From a virus: a stretch of DNA of 21,082 bases. The stretch spans positions 1 to 21,082 of the IMG/VR virus record IMGVR_UViG_3300028393_000386; one strand, 5' to 3'. The notes under the pieces were generated by a model that saw only the letters and a program-made list of their open reading frames with translations, made no database searches and was not told the origin of the DNA. Shown one piece after another: positions 12,472 to 20,770 of this stretch. Numbering within the stretch: the stretch's first letter is position 1; each line of letters starts with the position of its first letter. The position numbers were made by a program, and so were the translations under genes.

Positions 12472-12508
12472 CGTGCCGGCTGCGCCGTTCTACCGGAAAT
12501 CTTTATGA
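12392..12508 (+). CDS. Possible 38-residue small protein
   Basis: A short frame, MYKKDPTWPFGQMRKPVKTP onward, basic and Pro-rich. It overlaps the end of the DUF3018-like gene in another frame. Support: GGAG seven bases before the ATG, and a TGA overlapping the next ATG as ATGA, the junction type used throughout this phage. No family is recognised, and the overlap of 80 bases with another frame is a reason for caution. Confidence 0.4.
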   Translation: MYKKDPTWPFGQMRKPVKTPRPTQPADVPAAPFYRKSL

Positions 12509-12876
12509 ACACCGACGAGTTTGAGCGCCTCCCGGGCGGCGGGGTTGGCGTCGAAGAGGCGCTTGCCAGGCTAAAGCGGGAAAGTCCTGACGCCTACGCT
12601 GCGCACGTTTCGATCATGCACAGACGCCCGCGCGGCGGCGTTTCCATTCAAGAGTATTCGCCGGTGCGCGGCACGCTGGCTCACGCGGCATGGACTGCTG
12701 CGCAGGTCATGCACGGCCAGGCAGACGAGAACGACGCTCTGTGGCACCTACTCCCACCAGACTGTGATCGGCTGGCCTGGTGGGAGTGCTTTCAGGATTG
12801 TCTGAGAATGGCCCGGTACGTCGCCGTGGTCAGGGCGCAAGCAACCCAGGCGGGCGCTCCTCGGCCATCGAGTTGA
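12505..12876 (+). CDS. Hypothetical protein, 123 residues
   Basis: Starts MNTDEFERLPGGGVGVEEAL. It has SPVRGTLAHAAWTAAQVMHG and a Trp/Cys-rich segment LAWWECFQDCLRMARYVAVV; no family is recognised. It is the last gene of the rightward set and its last 47 bases overlap the 3' end of the convergent late gene. No terminator is visible between them. Confidence 0.6.
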   Translation: MNTDEFERLPGGGVGVEEALARLKRESPDAYAAHVSIMHRRPRGGVSIQEYSPVRGTLAHAAWTAAQVMHGQADENDALWHLLPPDCDRLAWWECFQDCLRMARYVAVVRAQATQAGAPRPSS

Positions 12877-14155
12877 TGCTGTACCCAAGCGCTGCAAGAG
12901 CTGCTGCAGGCGTCGCCCCTTTGCGCATCATGTCAACCGCTCGAGGCCAGTCCGCATCGGCAAAGAACTTGCGGGTATTCTGAAGGTCGACCCGTGCCAA
13001 CGGGTGCCCTTCGTCTCGGGCAATCTTTTCGCGCAGCACGTTTGTCACGTCGTCACTTGCACGGATCTTGTCTGCCACAACTGGCAAATCCTTGAACCGA
13101 TCCAGTGCCTGCGATGTGTACTGCCCCGTGAACTGCTCTGGCCCAAGACCTGGGACGAACACCCCTTCGTGGCCTGCCGGAAACAATGACGCGCCCGGAA
13201 AAATGTTTTGAATCTGTTGCCCTTGCTTTTTGATCAATTTGCTTGGCGCCATTGAGTTTTCGCTTAGACCAAGCAGGTTAACCCCGCGGTCAGTAGCAGT
13301 CACATCCATGTGCGTGCCTTTCATAAGGGCATCGAGCGCGGACATCTGTGCAACGGTAGGCTGCACGCCGCCCGTATCGACAAGCACGTTCGACTTGCCT
13401 TTTCTTGACTGGGTGGTGACCGGCAAGTTGCCTGCAGAAAATTCCTGGGCGTCAAGCAGGCCGCGCAACCCTTGGACCGCTTCAAGTGCCTTTTGAGTGC
13501 CAGGCGCAACCTGATTGGTCTGTACGATGTTCGGCGACGCCGGCCCAACAAAGTCTTTCCCCGGCTTACCAGGAACGGTTTCAAAGTCAGACAAAACTCG
13601 CGAAATGGTCATCGGGTTTTGCTCAAGCAGGCCGGCCAAGTTGTAGTAGTTGCCGACTGACTCGACCGCCGGTATTTGGCGCAGACCGACCGCGTCAATC
13701 AGTACGTCACGGTTTCCTGACCCAATGCCAATCGGTGACGGCTCATTGATTGGTCGCGTCCATCGTGCGGAATCGGCGTAGGCTTTCTTCTCATCAAACG
13801 GCGCATTCAGAATGTCAGAGCGATGCCCTGTCACAAACCCTGGCACGTCCTCGTTTGTGAGGCTCATGGTGTGTTTTGGGAAATAGTCCGCGATCGTGTT
13901 GTTGGCGTCGATCAGCGCGTTACTGATTGCCTCTGCCTTGCCCCCTGCAAAATTCTTGGCGCCGTACTTGCCGGTGGCACTTGACCCTCGATCGTAGAAG
14001 TCCTGGGCTTTCATGTTTACCCATGGCAGTTCTTGAAGCTGCGACCCAGTCCAACTATCAAGCCCGCCAAAACTGCCTTCTGCGGCGCGTTTTGTGCGCA
14101 ACGCCGTCTCGGCGTCCATAAACGGGTGCATTGTTGCGGTGACCCCCCCTTCCAC
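12830..14155 (-). CDS. C-terminal part of a split virion-associated protein (-1 frame)
   Basis: This 441-codon frame reads on directly from the protein encoded at 14144-15210 after a -1 change of frame at seven Gs (14143-14149). The nominal GTG start at 14155 has no ribosome site and lies inside the upstream frame, so separate initiation is unlikely. The joined product would be about 793 residues. The start of this part, GGVTATMHPFMDAETALRTK, continues naturally from FEYTTPNGDPWKGG upstream. Its sequence has motifs such as SWTGSQLQELPWVNMKAQDF and looks like a folded soluble domain; the end is KGATPAAALAALGYSINSMA. No enzyme family is recognised. Position among late genes suggests a virion-associated or ejected protein. 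Confidence 0.6.
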   Translation of the reverse strand: MEGGVTATMHPFMDAETALRTKRAAEGSFGGLDSWTGSQLQELPWVNMKAQDFYDRGSSATGKYGAKNFAGGKAEAISNALIDANNTIADYFPKHTMSLTNEDVPGFVTGHRSDILNAPFDEKKAYADSARWTRPINEPSPIGIGSGNRDVLIDAVGLRQIPAVESVGNYYNLAGLLEQNPMTISRVLSDFETVPGKPGKDFVGPASPNIVQTNQVAPGTQKALEAVQGLRGLLDAQEFSAGNLPVTTQSRKGKSNVLVDTGGVQPTVAQMSALDALMKGTHMDVTATDRGVNLLGLSENSMAPSKLIKKQGQQIQNIFPGASLFPAGHEGVFVPGLGPEQFTGQYTSQALDRFKDLPVVADKIRASDDVTNVLREKIARDEGHPLARVDLQNTRKFFADADWPRAVDMMRKGATPAAALAALGYSINSMAEERPPGLLAP

Positions 14156-15210
14156 GGGTCGCCGTTTGGAGTGGTGTACTCAAACCCTTGCGCATTTCGG
14201 AAATCATTAACGCCGAACAAGCCGCCAATCGGAACGCGAGGATCGATTTTCTCCCCATACTCCGAAACTTTGTCGGCGAGCTTAGGATAAACACCTGCAG
14301 CAGCGGCGTCATCCAGCTTGTTCATTGCGGCTGTTCGATAAGCCATGACAGGGTCGCCAATCGCGCGACTGTTGCCGTGCTTTAACGCAAACGCCAGCTC
14401 GGTTTCTGGCGACACTCCTGCGCTGTAGACACTATGCGCAGCCTTGTTGGTGTCAATCTGGCTTGGAAGGCTTGAATCTGCCATGCCCTGCTTTGCCCGC
14501 GGATACCAAGTTCCTACCCTAGCTTCGTCGCCGTAAGTTCGCTCTGCATATCCAACCGCATCTGCCGCCTCTTTGATCTGGTCGTCCATGCGCCGACGGT
14601 ATGCGCCCAGGCTACTGCCGCGAGTAATGTGCCTGGGCGCACCAATTAACCCGCCAGATCCGTCGTCTCTGAGGTGCTCACCTCTTGTGGCCGCGCGCAG
14701 TACGGCATCGTCGCCTTCCTCTTGCGCCATTGTTCGATACTTGCGCGGTTCAACTGCACCGCGCTGCGCCGGCCGTGGGTTTTCGACCGGAGCTTGGTTC
14801 GCCATTGCGTCGACCTTAGCTCGCGTCCTGGCTTCCTGCACCTGCTTGTTGCCAAAGTTCTTCAGCTCGTCAGGCAAGGCGTCCTCGACAACCTTTGCAA
14901 CCTTCTTGCCACCTTTCTTTGCAAGTGCCCCAACCCCGCCAACCACCGGCAGCAACCCAACCGCACCAAGCGCCATCCCCAGCCCGTCGCCCTCACGCCG
15001 AGCACGCTCAAAGTCCCGCGCCCCCATGGCCGTCCCCAACCCCGGCACGAACCCCAGCGCGATGTCCGCGGCCGTTTCGCTGCCGGTCATCTCCGGCTGA
15101 TCAAGCAGCAGGGACTTCTGCATGTACCGGCGCACGGCGCCTGGCACGTCCTTGAGCCGCTCATTGACCGGGCGATAGTCGCCCAGTAGGCCGGTGATTT
15201 TTTCTGCCAT
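14017..15210 (-). CDS. N-terminal part of a split virion-associated protein
   Basis: Starts MAEKITGLLGDYRPVNERLK, with GGAGG six bases before the ATG. Residues about 44-95 are Gly/Ala-rich and hydrophobic (ADIALGFVPGLGTAMG and LGMALGAVGLLPVVGGVGAL), as in proteins that insert into membranes on DNA delivery; then a basic linker KKGGKKVAKVVED and a long helical/soluble region. Reading up to about residue 356 (WKGG) looks coding; the remaining 41 codons to 14017 are Arg/Cys-rich and look out of frame. The product probably continues in the -1 frame to 12830. It starts two bases after the stop of the metallophosphoesterase gene. Likely internal virion or ejected protein; function not known. Confidence 0.65.
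   Translation of the reverse strand: MAEKITGLLGDYRPVNERLKDVPGAVRRYMQKSLLLDQPEMTGSETAADIALGFVPGLGTAMGARDFERARREGDGLGMALGAVGLLPVVGGVGALAKKGGKKVAKVVEDALPDELKNFGNKQVQEARTRAKVDAMANQAPVENPRPAQRGAVEPRKYRTMAQEEGDDAVLRAATRGEHLRDDGSGGLIGAPRHITRGSSLGAYRRRMDDQIKEAADAVGYAERTYGDEARVGTWYPRAKQGMADSSLPSQIDTNKAAHSVYSAGVSPETELAFALKHGNSRAIGDPVMAYRTAAMNKLDDAAAAGVYPKLADKVSEYGEKIDPRVPIGGLFGVNDFRNAQGFEYTTPNGDPWKGGSPQQCTRLWTPRRRCAQNAPQKAVLAGLIVGLGRSFKNCHG
14143..14149 (-). other. G GGG GGG slip site (programmed frameshift or indel)
   Basis: The incoming frame reads AAG GGG GGG TCA; the outgoing frame reads GGG GTC ACC. The seven Gs match the X XXY YYZ layout for -1 slippage exactly. A six-base-pair hairpin (ACGCCG-AGA-CGGCGT, 14101-14115) follows, but 27 bases downstream, further than usual for a stimulator. 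A homopolymer sequencing or assembly error gives the same picture. Confidence 0.5.
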
Positions 15211-15211
15211 C

Positions 15212-16165
15212 TCAAACCTCCAATATCTCGCCGCGAAATTCGACGCGGCCTTCGCTAATCACGCTGACAACCTCGGGCCACAACAGCCTTCCGCCTTTCC
15301 ATGTCATCACCACAAACCCGCTGCGCCAGTCTGCTGGCGAGTCCTCGCGATACGAAAAAGCTTCCCATTCGGGTTCTGCAAGCATTCCGGTGTCGACGCC
15401 GTACACCGTTGGCTTGTCGGCGTAGCTCGACAACGGCATGACCTTTAATGAATGAAGGTGCCCAGTTACGAAAGAATGGCCGAGTGAATTTTTTACATTG
15501 TTAGCCGGGGCATACATTCCCCCGCGAAAACGATGCTTGATGATGGTGCTGTCGTTGACCCAGAGCGACCAAGCAAAGTCCCAGCGCGGGAACAGTTTGC
15601 GCAAGTCCATCGCGTCCATGTCTGCGAGAGCAGGGGCAGCACTTTGTATATACGAGTGCAGCCGGATGTCGTGATTGCCAAGGGTCCAGACACGTCTAGC
15701 GCCTTTGGCCGCATTTGCAATTTCGTCCATGCGCTCATCGACCGCACGCAATTCAGCAGCGGGGCTAGGAGGCTCACTGCCGAACATTTTGGGCCAGCGG
15801 CTGATACCAGCGCCATCTAACGCGTCGCCGTTGCAGACAACGACAGACGGCTTTAAATCCGGCAGCATCTTGACCAGCGCACGATTAGCCGTTGAGACGC
15901 AACCTGGCTGAAAGTGGGCATCCGAAAACACGACAATGCGCCCGTCTTGCAGGTCGATTTTCAGTCTGCCAATTGACTCGTGCGTAACCGGGAGCGGCGT
16001 CAGTCGGGCCTCTCCTCGATGCGCAAGCGGCGGGACGCCAATGTTCCTCATTCGAGCAGTAATCGTCCGGATCGACACGCCAAAAATTTTGGCTAACTCG
16101 GTCGGCGAGGTGGTGATTTTGATTGCCTCGACAAGCGCTTGGTCATCGACTTTTCGAGCAACCAT
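15212..16165 (-). CDS. Calcineurin-like metallophosphoesterase with N-terminal HTH
   Basis: A 317-residue protein. Residues 10-45 form a helix-turn-helix, SPTELAKIFGVSIRTITARM, followed by a linker and a metallophosphatase domain with all main motifs: FSDAHFQPG (Asp82, His84), VVVCNGDALDG (Asp114, Asp117), LGNHD (Asn164, His165), and GHLHS (His236, His238). The metal site is complete, so it could be a phosphodiesterase or phosphatase acting on nucleic acid or nucleotides. The HTH suggests DNA targeting. The ATG lies one base after the previous stop (TGAGATG); a TTG ten codons upstream is in frame but less likely. It sits between the lysis gene and virion genes of the late operon. Substrate unknown. 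Confidence 0.85.
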   Translation of the reverse strand: MVARKVDDQALVEAIKITTSPTELAKIFGVSIRTITARMRNIGVPPLAHRGEARLTPLPVTHESIGRLKIDLQDGRIVVFSDAHFQPGCVSTANRALVKMLPDLKPSVVVCNGDALDGAGISRWPKMFGSEPPSPAAELRAVDERMDEIANAAKGARRVWTLGNHDIRLHSYIQSAAPALADMDAMDLRKLFPRWDFAWSLWVNDSTIIKHRFRGGMYAPANNVKNSLGHSFVTGHLHSLKVMPLSSYADKPTVYGVDTGMLAEPEWEAFSYREDSPADWRSGFVVMTWKGGRLLWPEVVSVISEGRVEFRGEILEV

Positions 16166-16166
16166 C

Positions 16167-16445
16167 TCAACCGCCGATCTTGCCGGCGACGGCAAGAATG
16201 TCGATCCGCTTGATCATCCCAACCGGGATCTCTGTCAGGTGCGCGTGCCCGCCTTTTGTCTTGGTCGCAATGAGCTGACACCAGTCCTCGTCCAGGTGCG
16301 TCATAAAACCGACCGTGACGCAGTCCATGTGCCCCTTGCGTTTCGGTGCCGTCGGCGTGCTGCCCTCTTGCCAGTGCGGGTTGGTGCTCATTGCGGCATC
16401 GATCCAGTGGACTGCAACCATCTGGTCGGATTTGCCGCGGCTCAT
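16167..16445 (-). CDS. Hypothetical protein, 92 residues
   Basis: Starts MSRGKSDQMVAVHWIDAAMS and ends RIDILAVAGKIGG. It contains CVTVGFMTHLDEDWCQLIAT, which looks like a small beta-rich fold, as in compact phage accessory proteins. There is no signal peptide or membrane span, so it is unlikely to be a spanin. Its ATG overlaps the stop of the lysozyme-holin gene as ATGA, and its stop comes one base before the metallophosphoesterase ATG. Family unknown. Confidence 0.65.
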   Translation of the reverse strand: MSRGKSDQMVAVHWIDAAMSTNPHWQEGSTPTAPKRKGHMDCVTVGFMTHLDEDWCQLIATKTKGGHAHLTEIPVGMIKRIDILAVAGKIGG

Positions 16446-17488
16446 TTGCTGGCCTCGGCTCCGAGACCGCGGGACTTGCTGACCGTGAACGAACTTCCCA
16501 ACCAGAACCCGACGACGCTACCGAGCACGCCCGTCACCACCGATGAGGCGATCGCCGCGCGGACCTCGTTGGAGAACCCCTCGGTGTTCTGAAAGACGTA
16601 CCAGATAGTCACGTACAGCAATGGCAAGAGCGCAGCAGTCACCAGCAGCGCCGGGTTCTGCCAGACGTTGCCTGCAGGCTTGGAGGCGAACTCCCTGGCG
16701 CCCGCAATGCCTCCGCCGCCGGCTTCGATCAGCTCGTAGAACTGGGACTGCACTGCGGCGGTCGCGGCCTGCAGTTTCTCGGGGTCCTTCTGCATCTGCT
16801 CTACCGCGTCCTGCAGGTTCGTTGACTTGGTCGCTTCTACGATCAGGTCGCCGACTTGCTGGGCGACGACGACATTTCGGTCGGTGACCGAGGTGCCGTC
16901 TGTGAAGACTTTTGTCAGGGTCGGGATCATCCCGACAATTGTGGGTAGCAGGGCAGCTAGAACCGGCAGCATTGGCTTGTCCTCGTCAGTGGGTAGATTG
17001 ACCGCGGCTACTGCAGCAGCGGCTTGTACGGGCGCGGGGGCAGTCTGAAACAGGGCACGCTCGGCTTCGCGCCGGCGCACCAGGCCGGGCATGACGACGC
17101 CCCCGCCACGGTTCCATCTTTTGAACTCGCCAGCGGCGTCGGCAAACTTGCCGGCATTTACAAAGCGCAGCAGAGTGCTGCTGGCGAGTGCATTACTTCC
17201 AAGATTGTAGGAAAAGCTTACCAAGGCGCCGAACTGATTAGGGTTGAGTTTGACCGTAACAAGCCTCGCGACTTGTGCTGCGAACCTATCTACGTCGTAT
17301 GACAAGAACTGCGTCGCTTGAGCCTCGGTGCAGGTATCGCGCAGCGCAACGAGCTGCCCCGACGGATACTTCGTCGTGCCGTACCCGATCGTGTACGGAC
17401 GACCGCCGCTCGCCGGGTCTGGGTACGCCTTTAAGCGCAGCCCCTCGAACCGCTTTATCAGATCAATCGTGGCCTGGTTGACTGTCAT
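16442..17488 (-). CDS. GH24 lysozyme fused to a holin-like membrane domain
   Basis: A 348-residue lysis protein. Residues 1-150 are a T4/lambdoid-type muramidase: Glu15 (FEGLRL), Asp24 (AYPD) and Thr33 (YTIGYG) match the Glu11/Asp20/Thr26 triad of T4 lysozyme with the same spacing for the first pair, and SFSYNLGSNAL follows at 91-101. After an Ala/Pro linker come three hydrophobic stretches: 173-192, 279-299 and 309-332, with a charged helical region between the first two. The last two resemble the end of three-span holins, including GTA-type ones. A single chain with both activities is unusual. It overlaps the upstream gene (ATGA) and the downstream gene (ATGA). There is no N-terminal signal. 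The lysozyme call is firm, the holin part likely. Confidence 0.85.
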   Translation of the reverse strand: MTVNQATIDLIKRFEGLRLKAYPDPASGGRPYTIGYGTTKYPSGQLVALRDTCTEAQATQFLSYDVDRFAAQVARLVTVKLNPNQFGALVSFSYNLGSNALASSTLLRFVNAGKFADAAGEFKRWNRGGGVVMPGLVRRREAERALFQTAPAPVQAAAAVAAVNLPTDEDKPMLPVLAALLPTIVGMIPTLTKVFTDGTSVTDRNVVVAQQVGDLIVEATKSTNLQDAVEQMQKDPEKLQAATAAVQSQFYELIEAGGGGIAGAREFASKPAGNVWQNPALLVTAALLPLLYVTIWYVFQNTEGFSNEVRAAIASSVVTGVLGSVVGFWLGSSFTVSKSRGLGAEASK

Positions 17489-19488
17489 GGCGTGCGCCTG
17501 GTTTGTGCTTGACCCGTGCCGGCTGCTGCAGCGATTCCCATTGTCTTTGCCCGGTCCTGCAGGCGTGCTGAGAAGTTGCCGACTGTCGTCGTGGTCGCCT
17601 TGGACATGAAGTCACGGGCAAGGACCGGGTCAAGCATTGCGTCCATCAGGAGCCGACGCACCTGATCCTCGGGCGCCGTCGTCAACCATCCAAGCGCGCG
17701 CCCGACTTGCTGGACGGTCGTATTGTTTCCGAACTTCTCTCCCAGCAGTCGCCCCGTCAAGTTTGCGATTGACATGTTCTTGATTGTGTCGCTGCCAGGC
17801 GTGCGGCTTGCGTTCTGCGGGGCCACGCCTGCGTCAATGTCTGAGGTGATGTTGCGCAGGATCTTTTGCTGCTGCGGCGATAGAGTGTCCGAGATGTCAT
17901 CGGCCATGGCGCGCATCGTACGGGTCCACGCCGCAGCGCCAAGCACGTCGGCGTCGGTCACCGAGTTCTTGCTTGACGCGAGCGACTTGCTGCGCAGGGT
18001 CTGCAGAAGCTCCATCATGTCAATTGGCCGCGATGACTTGGCAAACTGGGTCATGTAGTCCTGGTAGCCAGGCGCGACCGACTCAATGGTCGAGTCAATG
18101 ACCCGTTGCACGTTCCTGAGTTCGCCAGCAGCAGCGCGCACGCCGGGGTACTCGTTTTCGAGTTGCCCCGAGATCATCCGAGCGACATCTTTGCGGACCT
18201 CGTACAGCCGGCCCGGGTCATCGCCTGCTTCGCTCAGTCTGCCGCGCAGCCAGGTCATGCCCTTTTGCACCGGCTCACTGGCGCCCTTGCGGCCGGCCAT
18301 GACTTGGTCAATCTCGCGGATGATCGGCGCCTGCAGGTTCTGAACTTGGAGTGCGTTTGAGAAAGCCTCCTCACGCATCGGCCCGGTCACGTCGGCGCGC
18401 TTTTGCTTGGCCCAGTCAACCGCCGCCTGATCGCGCGCAATTCTGTCGAGGTAGTCGATGCGGGCCTGATTGTTAGCCGACGCTCGGGTCGCCAGATCCC
18501 CAGACGTGTCGAACGCACCGAAGATTGCCTTCTCGGCAGACATCAGCCCAGGGTCACGAGACGCCCCTGCAGTCGTAGCGCGCGAGCCAGGAACCGTCGG
18601 CGCATAGTTCTGCATTGCCAGCCTCGCCTGCTCAGGGTTCTGCGAGAGCTTGTTCAACACGCCTCCGGCGATCGCCTCCCTGCCCGCCTGCGTGAACGGC
18701 GAGACAACCGCCTTACCCACTCCCGCGGCGTACCTGCCAGCCGCCTGCGGCGCGCCCGTGATTCCACCGCCTGGCACGATCATTCCGGCCCCAAGCGCGG
18801 CGCCGAGCTGCGCCATGGGACTGCCGCCCTCTTCCGCGACGTATTGCGCCGCACCCGTACTGACACCGCCGGCCAGGGACTGCGTGACGGGCGCCTTTGA
18901 CAACCCGTCGAGGATCGCCCTGGAGGCGCTTCCGCTAGTGGTCAGCGGCAGCAGACTCCGCGCCGCTACCGCACCGCCCCCGCCGGCCATGACGCCCTGC
19001 CCGACCGCGCTTGCCATGCGCTCGTTGCGGGTGATCGGCGTGGGCAGGCCGTACTTGGTCATCAGGTCGCCCAGCATCTCGCTCGGCATCTGGACATTCG
19101 AGCCACTCAGCTTGTTATAGAGGGCCGTCAGCGGGTCGGCGATCATCGGAGCAAGGCTGGCCGCAGTAAACCCTGCGGCAGCGCCTGGGGCCGCTCCAAC
19201 GCCTGCAAAGGGTGCTCCCATCGCAGCGCCTACCATTGCGCCTGCCACCGGCAGCGCCATCGTCCTGGTGGCGAGTCCGGCAGAGCGCTGCGCAGCGTCG
19301 GCGCCTTGCGGCGAGTACTTTTCCTGCAGGTGGTTTAGAACGTCCGCAGCGCTGTACCCGTCGGCGATCGCCGACTGCGCAGAATCGCGCAATTCGGGCC
19401 TGGCCTGCAGCACATAGTTGAGCACGTCGGCGTCTGGGTGGTTGTCCTCACGGGCCGACTTGATTTGAAGACCGAGCGTGTCCGCCAT
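17485..19488 (-). CDS. Large Ala/Gly-rich virion protein, putative ejection protein
   Basis: A 667-residue protein starting MADTLGLQIKSAREDNHPDA. Residues about 1-60 are a charged helical head; about 70-265 are Ala/Gly-rich with several hydrophobic segments (GAMVGAAMGAPFAGVGAAPG; LGAALGAGMIVPGGG), and the rest is soluble and helical (DYLDRIARDQAAVDWAKQKR and on). This layout resembles internal or pilot proteins of podoviruses that leave the virion with DNA. No peptidase or transglycosylase motif is seen. The ATG lies one base after the previous stop (TGACATG); a TTG five codons upstream is in frame. Its stop overlaps the lysozyme-holin start. Function from layout and position only. Confidence 0.65.
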   Translation of the reverse strand: MADTLGLQIKSAREDNHPDADVLNYVLQARPELRDSAQSAIADGYSAADVLNHLQEKYSPQGADAAQRSAGLATRTMALPVAGAMVGAAMGAPFAGVGAAPGAAAGFTAASLAPMIADPLTALYNKLSGSNVQMPSEMLGDLMTKYGLPTPITRNERMASAVGQGVMAGGGGAVAARSLLPLTTSGSASRAILDGLSKAPVTQSLAGGVSTGAAQYVAEEGGSPMAQLGAALGAGMIVPGGGITGAPQAAGRYAAGVGKAVVSPFTQAGREAIAGGVLNKLSQNPEQARLAMQNYAPTVPGSRATTAGASRDPGLMSAEKAIFGAFDTSGDLATRASANNQARIDYLDRIARDQAAVDWAKQKRADVTGPMREEAFSNALQVQNLQAPIIREIDQVMAGRKGASEPVQKGMTWLRGRLSEAGDDPGRLYEVRKDVARMISGQLENEYPGVRAAAGELRNVQRVIDSTIESVAPGYQDYMTQFAKSSRPIDMMELLQTLRSKSLASSKNSVTDADVLGAAAWTRTMRAMADDISDTLSPQQQKILRNITSDIDAGVAPQNASRTPGSDTIKNMSIANLTGRLLGEKFGNNTTVQQVGRALGWLTTAPEDQVRRLLMDAMLDPVLARDFMSKATTTTVGNFSARLQDRAKTMGIAAAAGTGQAQTRRTP

Positions 19489-19489
19489 G

Positions 19490-20764
19490 TCACCGCCCGC
19501 CAAAGTGTGCGCCGAGCGGTTTGCTTGGCTGTTGCGGGGGCGCGCCGCCCGGGACGGCTATCGGCTTGGGGGCAGTGCCACCTCCAAATTGAATACCTGC
19601 GTACGGGTCTACGATGTTGCTGCCGTTCCCGCCCAGGTCTCGCGAGTAACCCGCAAAAGTTCTAGCGCGCTGCGCTGATAGCTCAGATCTAGATTTCACC
19701 GTGGCGCTTGCCACCGCATACAGTTGCTTGCGCTCGTTTTCGGTAAGTGAGCCACCGTTCGACCAACGCTCAAACATGCCCCTGACGGTCTCTGGCAAGT
19801 TCCTTGCGCCGACAATCGTCTTCTTGTCGCCCTCTTGGACCGCGCCAGTCGGATCGTAGATCTTTGCCACGTTGTAAATGATTGCGCCGTCCGCTGACGG
19901 ATTACCTGCGGTCGCTTCGCCCATTGCCGCTTGCAGCGCACGATAGCGTTGCGGCACCTCAAGGTCGCCGGCTTGATGAACTTGCGACGAGTAGTCTTTC
20001 ATTAAGTTAACGCCGGCTAACGCAACCGCACTCGGGTCGCTTGTATTGACCGCGACTTTTGTGCTGCCTGCAGCACGCTGCGACGCAGACACTCGCTCCA
20101 ATGCGATGCGCTGCTCTGGCGTGAAAGATCTCGGGTCGGTGTCAAGCGGAATGCCCAGGTAGACCATTGCCTCGCGAATTGACGACGGAAGCGCATCTGG
20201 CACGGGAGAGAACCCGTTGATCTGCTTGAGTCCACCGCGATCGCTGCGTTGAGCCAAAACTGTCTTGCCGGTATCTGGGTTAATGACAGTCTCAACGCCT
20301 CCATACGTCTCGCGCGGGTCTAGCTTGTCGGCGATTTCAAGGTACAGCTTGGCCTTGTCTCCTAGACCCTTCCCGGCAAACACGTTGGCGAGTTGTCGGT
20401 AAGCCTGCGCTCGAATGACGCTCTGGTCCGGAGCCTGAGCAGCAGGAGCGCCTGACACGGGAGGAACTCCTTGGCCCAATCCCGTCGCGTCGCCGAGCGC
20501 TTTCTTCAACGCTTCAGTCGAGTCCATCGTGACGCGGTTGACGTAGTCGTCGGTGACACCTTTCTGCACGTCTTGGTACTTGGGACGCAGGTCTGCGTTC
20601 AGGTATCTCTGCTGCGATTGAATCTGCCGGCCGTATGCGGCTTGCTGGTCGGGTGTATAGGCGTCCCACAGAGACGGCGGGGCGTACATCTTGAACGCGT
20701 CGACCGGCTCGTCGTAGGCGCCTGCGCCGGTAACGGTCGAGGCAATTGCTTTGAGAAAGTCCAT
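19490..20764 (-). CDS. Putative virion/ejection protein, 424 residues
   Basis: Starts MDFLKAIASTVTGAGAYDEP. The N-terminal third is helical and Gln-rich (PDQQAAYGRQIQSQQRYLNA); the middle has TYGGVETVINPDTGKTVLAQ, the beta-type signature common in tail and internal virion proteins; the end is Gly/Pro-rich (GGAPPQQPSKPLGAHFGGR). It is soluble, with no predicted span except a mild hydrophobic start. It lies six bases after the stop of the next gene up and one base before the 667-residue protein. Such a trio of Gln/Ala/Gly-rich genes is typical of podovirus ejection cassettes, but no strict family match is claimed. Confidence 0.6.
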   Translation of the reverse strand: MDFLKAIASTVTGAGAYDEPVDAFKMYAPPSLWDAYTPDQQAAYGRQIQSQQRYLNADLRPKYQDVQKGVTDDYVNRVTMDSTEALKKALGDATGLGQGVPPVSGAPAAQAPDQSVIRAQAYRQLANVFAGKGLGDKAKLYLEIADKLDPRETYGGVETVINPDTGKTVLAQRSDRGGLKQINGFSPVPDALPSSIREAMVYLGIPLDTDPRSFTPEQRIALERVSASQRAAGSTKVAVNTSDPSAVALAGVNLMKDYSSQVHQAGDLEVPQRYRALQAAMGEATAGNPSADGAIIYNVAKIYDPTGAVQEGDKKTIVGARNLPETVRGMFERWSNGGSLTENERKQLYAVASATVKSRSELSAQRARTFAGYSRDLGGNGSNIVDPYAGIQFGGGTAPKPIAVPGGAPPQQPSKPLGAHFGGR

Positions 20765-20770
20765 GATTAC

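Noticed and set aside
12830-14155. The downstream frame as an independent gene from GTG at 14155
   Set aside because: No ribosome site, the start lies inside the upstream gene, and the two frames join smoothly at the G run.
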